Shown here: positions 61,414 through 64,000 of the stretch, piece after piece
Position numbering within the stretch: the stretch's first letter is position 1
How the letters are laid out: each line of letters opens with the position of its first letter
Source of the DNA: Chitinophagaceae bacterium
GTDB taxonomy: Bacteria > Bacteroidota > Bacteroidia > Chitinophagales > Chitinophagaceae
Direction: 5' to 3'
NCBI GenBank assembly: GCA_947372105.1
Contig: CANBSH010000006.1
Coordinates: forward strand, 1-64,000
Length of the DNA: 64,000 nt
Position numbers and translations under genes: made by a program
Notes under the pieces: generated by a model
Seen by the model: the letters and a program-made list of their open reading frames with translations, nothing else
The model's database searches: none
What the model was told of the DNA's origin: nothing

Positions 61414-63246
61414 TTATTTACTAAATAATCCATCTAAGTAGGACTCTTTTAATTCAATGTAGGTAGGAGCTCCAGAAGCAGTGATATTAGGAATATCGCA
61501 TTGGCTTAATTGTTCAATAATAGCGTGCATTTCCTTTTGACTTAAAGATTGTCCTGCTTTTATAGCCATTTGACGTGCTAAGCAACGATTCAATTTTTCT
61601 CTTTTGCTGTATTTCACTTCATTGCTAAAATGTTTGAACTGTTCTAATAACAATTCAATTGCATTTTTTTCATTCCCTGAAATTACATCGGCAGGTATAC
61701 CTTGTATGATAAAACTATTGGCGCCAAATGCTTCAATTTCGTAACCAATCAATGCAAGGTCTTCGATCATTTCGGAAAGTAGGATAGCATCGCTTGGATT
61801 TAATTCCAATACCACAGGGAATAAACTTTTTTGAGTGGCGTGTGGATGACTCGTAGCTTTTTGATATTTTTCATACAACACTCTCTCATGCGCTAATTGC
61901 TGATGGATAATCACACATCCACTTTGAGTAGGTGCAATAATATAAGTATGATGCAATTGTAATAGAGTAGCGTCTTCAATCACAGCCAAACCATCGTCTG
62001 CTTTATATAATCCCATAGAGGAAGGCTTCACAATAAAATTTTCTTCGGCCTTAGGTAAGTCTGTGAAAAAGTTTTTCCAATCGGGGTTGCCTGTATTTTC
62101 TGAGGAAGGAATAAAATGAGCTTGATTTTTTTGCGTAAAACCAGTATACAAGGATTTTTTTGAAGTGTCTTGTGCTTGTTGATCTGTAAATGGTTTTTGA
62201 ATGGCATCTAATTGTTGAATGTTTGCATCCAATGAAAAGTCAAGCGATGGAGCGATACTAAATTGTGCTAATGCATGTTTGACAGCTGCTTGTACAAATG
62301 CGTAAATAATTTTATCGTCCTCGAATTTTATTTCTTGTTTAGTAGGATGCACATTAATATCTACTTGTGCAGGATCTACATCAATATATAAAAGGTAACT
62401 AGGATAACTATCTTTTGAAATAAGTCCGTCAAATGCATTGGCAACAGCATGATGCAGATAAGCACTTTTTATAAACCTGCGATTTACAAAAAAGTATTGA
62501 TCACTGCGTGTTTTGCGCGCAGTTTCAGGTTTGCCTACAAAACCAGACACCGTTAAGTAATCTGTTTTTTCACCTACCGCTACTAATTTAGTTTGATAAC
62601 TATTTCCTAAAACTTGAATGGCTCTTTGTTTAAAACTGCCCCCTTCCCAATGATATACATCTTGACCATTACTGGTTAAACTAAAAAACACTTCAGGAAA
62701 AGCCAAAGCCACTCTGGTAAATTCTTCAATGATATGTTTGAGTTCGGCCGAATTACTTTTTAAAAAATTACGACGTGCAGGCACATTGAAAAATAAATTT
62801 TTCATCGCAATATTAGTTCCTTGTGGATGTGCCACCGAACTGGTGGAGGTCACTTTACTGTTTTCAATTTCCACCATCGTGCCTAATTCATCTTCGGCTC
62901 GTTTGGTTTTTAAAGTTACTTGAGCCACTGCTGCGATAGAAGCTAATGCTTCTCCTCTAAATCCCATGGATCTGATTTGAAACAAATCTTCAATACTTCT
63001 AATTTTACTAGTAGCGTGTCGGCCAAATGCATTTTGAGCATCGGCGGGGCTCATACCCTTACCGTTGTCTATGACTTGAATGAGCGATTTTCCAGCATCA
63101 TTAACGATCAATTTGATTTCGGTGGCGCCTGCATCTACCGCATTTTCCATTAATTCCTTTACGGCACTCGCCGGCCTTTGAATCACCTCGCCTGCGGCAA
63201 TTTGATTGGCTATGTGGTCAGGAAGAATATGAATGGTATCAGACAC
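61414..63246 (-). CDS. mutL: DNA mismatch repair protein MutL
   Basis: A 610-residue MutL. The N-terminal GHKL ATPase is complete: ELMENAVDAGA, DNGKGM, GFRGEALASIAAV. The C-terminal dimerisation domain is present, but the endonuclease motifs are degenerate: the DQHA-x2-E-x4-E region reads HQQLAHERVLYE (448-459), and CPHGRP is TASGAP (589-594). This MutL therefore probably lacks endonuclease activity, like E. coli MutL; whether the organism has MutH is not visible. Divergent from the M3 peptidase gene. Confidence 0.95.
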   Translation of the reverse strand: MSDTIHILPDHIANQIAAGEVIQRPASAVKELMENAVDAGATEIKLIVNDAGKSLIQVIDNGKGMSPADAQNAFGRHATSKIRSIEDLFQIRSMGFRGEALASIAAVAQVTLKTKRAEDELGTMVEIENSKVTSTSSVAHPQGTNIAMKNLFFNVPARRNFLKSNSAELKHIIEEFTRVALAFPEVFFSLTSNGQDVYHWEGGSFKQRAIQVLGNSYQTKLVAVGEKTDYLTVSGFVGKPETARKTRSDQYFFVNRRFIKSAYLHHAVANAFDGLISKDSYPSYLLYIDVDPAQVDINVHPTKQEIKFEDDKIIYAFVQAAVKHALAQFSIAPSLDFSLDANIQQLDAIQKPFTDQQAQDTSKKSLYTGFTQKNQAHFIPSSENTGNPDWKNFFTDLPKAEENFIVKPSSMGLYKADDGLAVIEDATLLQLHHTYIIAPTQSGCVIIHQQLAHERVLYEKYQKATSHPHATQKSLFPVVLELNPSDAILLSEMIEDLALIGYEIEAFGANSFIIQGIPADVISGNEKNAIELLLEQFKHFSNEVKYSKREKLNRCLARQMAIKAGQSLSQKEMHAIIEQLSQCDIPNITASGAPTYIELKESYLDGLFSK

Positions 63247-63304
63247 TTTTTTAACGTATTAAAGTGTGTAAAAGTAGTAAATTTGCCACTTAAAATTTCA
63301 TCTT

Positions 63305-64000
63305 ATGCTCAGAACAGCGGACATTCAAAAGTTGCCCCATCATTTTTTACCAAAGGACTTTGTATTAACCGATTGGGATAGCCTAGAACCCTACTTTAAA
63401 GCCCTTTTGGAAAGGGAAATCACTCAAAAACAGGATTTAGAGCAATGGATGCAGGATTTAAGTGAGTTAGAAGCCTTTATTAGTGAAGATGCTTGTTGGA
63501 GACAAATAAAAATGACTTGCGATACCACGGATGCTTCTTTGGAAGCGGCGTTCACTTTTTTCTGCATGGAGATTCAGCCTAAAATACAGCCCTATGCAGA
63601 TTCGCTTAATAAAAAATTGATTCAATGTAGTTTCACTGCCGAATTAGATGAAAAAGAATATTACACTTATTTAAGATCGGTTAAAAAAAGTATTGAACTT
63701 TTTAGAGCTGAAAATATTCCTCTTCAAGCGGAACTAAGTGTGTTACAACAGCAGTATGGTACTATCGCTGGGAAAATGACGATTACGGTGGATGATAAAG
63801 AATATACTTTACAACAAGCTGCACAATTTTTGGAAAGTGAAGACCGATCTAAAAGAGAATCGGTGTATATGAAAATTCAAGAGCGTCGTTTACAAGATCA
63901 ACAAGCGATGCATGATTTATTTACATCCTTAATTGAGAAGAGACATCAAGTAGCTTTGAATGCGGGTTTTCAAAATTATCGTGATTATAAATTTGTGGAG
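63305..64000 (+). CDS. M3-family oligoendopeptidase (3' truncated)
   Basis: The first 232 codons of a protein that runs out of the window; no stop is met. It starts at ATG 63305, after a -7 box TAAATTTG (63278-63285). The visible part is helical with charged motifs (SLEAAFTFFCMEIQPKIQPYADSL, split; ERRLQDQQAMHDLFTSLIEKRHQVALNAGFQNYRDYKF, split), matching the N-terminal region of oligoendopeptidase F-like M3 metallopeptidases. The catalytic HExxH would be beyond the end. Cytosolic degradation of peptides is the likely role. Class inferred from the final segment only. Confidence 0.82.
   Translation, partial: MLRTADIQKLPHHFLPKDFVLTDWDSLEPYFKALLEREITQKQDLEQWMQDLSELEAFISEDACWRQIKMTCDTTDASLEAAFTFFCMEIQPKIQPYADSLNKKLIQCSFTAELDEKEYYTYLRSVKKSIELFRAENIPLQAELSVLQQQYGTIAGKMTITVDDKEYTLQQAAQFLESEDRSKRESVYMKIQERRLQDQQAMHDLFTSLIEKRHQVALNAGFQNYRDYKFVE

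Overview
The window comes from an AT-rich member of the Bacteroidota, most likely a Chitinophagaceae-type bacterium. Signs are a gliding-motility lipoprotein GldH, a TonB-dependent receptor with an N-terminal carboxypeptidase-like domain, a Bacteroidota-type PurF, an IF2 with a long Gly/Asn/Gln-rich N terminus, DUF4834 and several promoters matching the Bacteroidota pattern TTTG-N(19-22)-TAnnTTTG. Gene starts lack Shine-Dalgarno sequences, and at least three genes (obgE, chrA, a membrane-fusion lipoprotein) appear to start with TTG. I see no rRNA, tRNA, CRISPR array, insertion sequence or prophage. No gene-free stretch is longer than about 275 bases, so this is a dense, mostly core chromosomal region.

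Layout. 1-7.3 kb: end of a secreted protein, polyphosphate kinase and exopolyphosphatase, a UDP-diacylglucosamine-type phosphoesterase coupled to a glycosyltransferase, two small proteins and a PLP-dependent ammonia-lyase. 7.4-12.5 kb: one co-directional run of xylulokinase, xylose isomerase, an APC permease and an arginine-deiminase/DDAH-fold enzyme, followed by a minisatellite. 12.7-15.4 kb: GNAT, ClC-type antiporter, small membrane protein, carbonic anhydrase. 15.6-20 kb: TonB receptor plus surface lipoprotein behind a four-fold 11-bp direct-repeat array. 20-24 kb: GNAT, alanine dehydrogenase with a divergent Lrp-type regulator, VOC protein, HAD phosphatase, DUF4834. 24.1-32.2 kb: rimP-nusA-infB, a SurA-like isomerase and purF. 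32.2-35.4 kb (minus strand): kdsD, manC and a KAS III-like synthase, for envelope precursors. 35.6-49.6 kb: recQ, DUF3089 lipoprotein, chrA, an RND efflux pair, a NagX-like acyltransferase, typA, obgE. 49.9-55 kb: TetR regulator, PfkB kinase, asd with an attenuator-like leader, ligA. 55-64 kb: NrtR-like regulator, yicC, gldH-histidine kinase-response regulator with overlapping genes, an arginase-fold protein, a PBP4-type peptidase, mutL and the start of an M3 peptidase.

Most genes are housekeeping. The observations most worth follow-up are regulatory or concern degenerate sites: a leader-peptide attenuator before asd, a PhoB-like direct-repeat array before the TonB receptor, an in-frame TGA at codon 8 of the expected kdsD start, a terminator hairpin at the 5' end of the rimP-nusA-infB transcript, an arginase-fold protein missing two metal ligands, a ClC protein with the GREGT signature associated with fluoride antiporters, and three separate tandem-repeat tracts in intergenic DNA.
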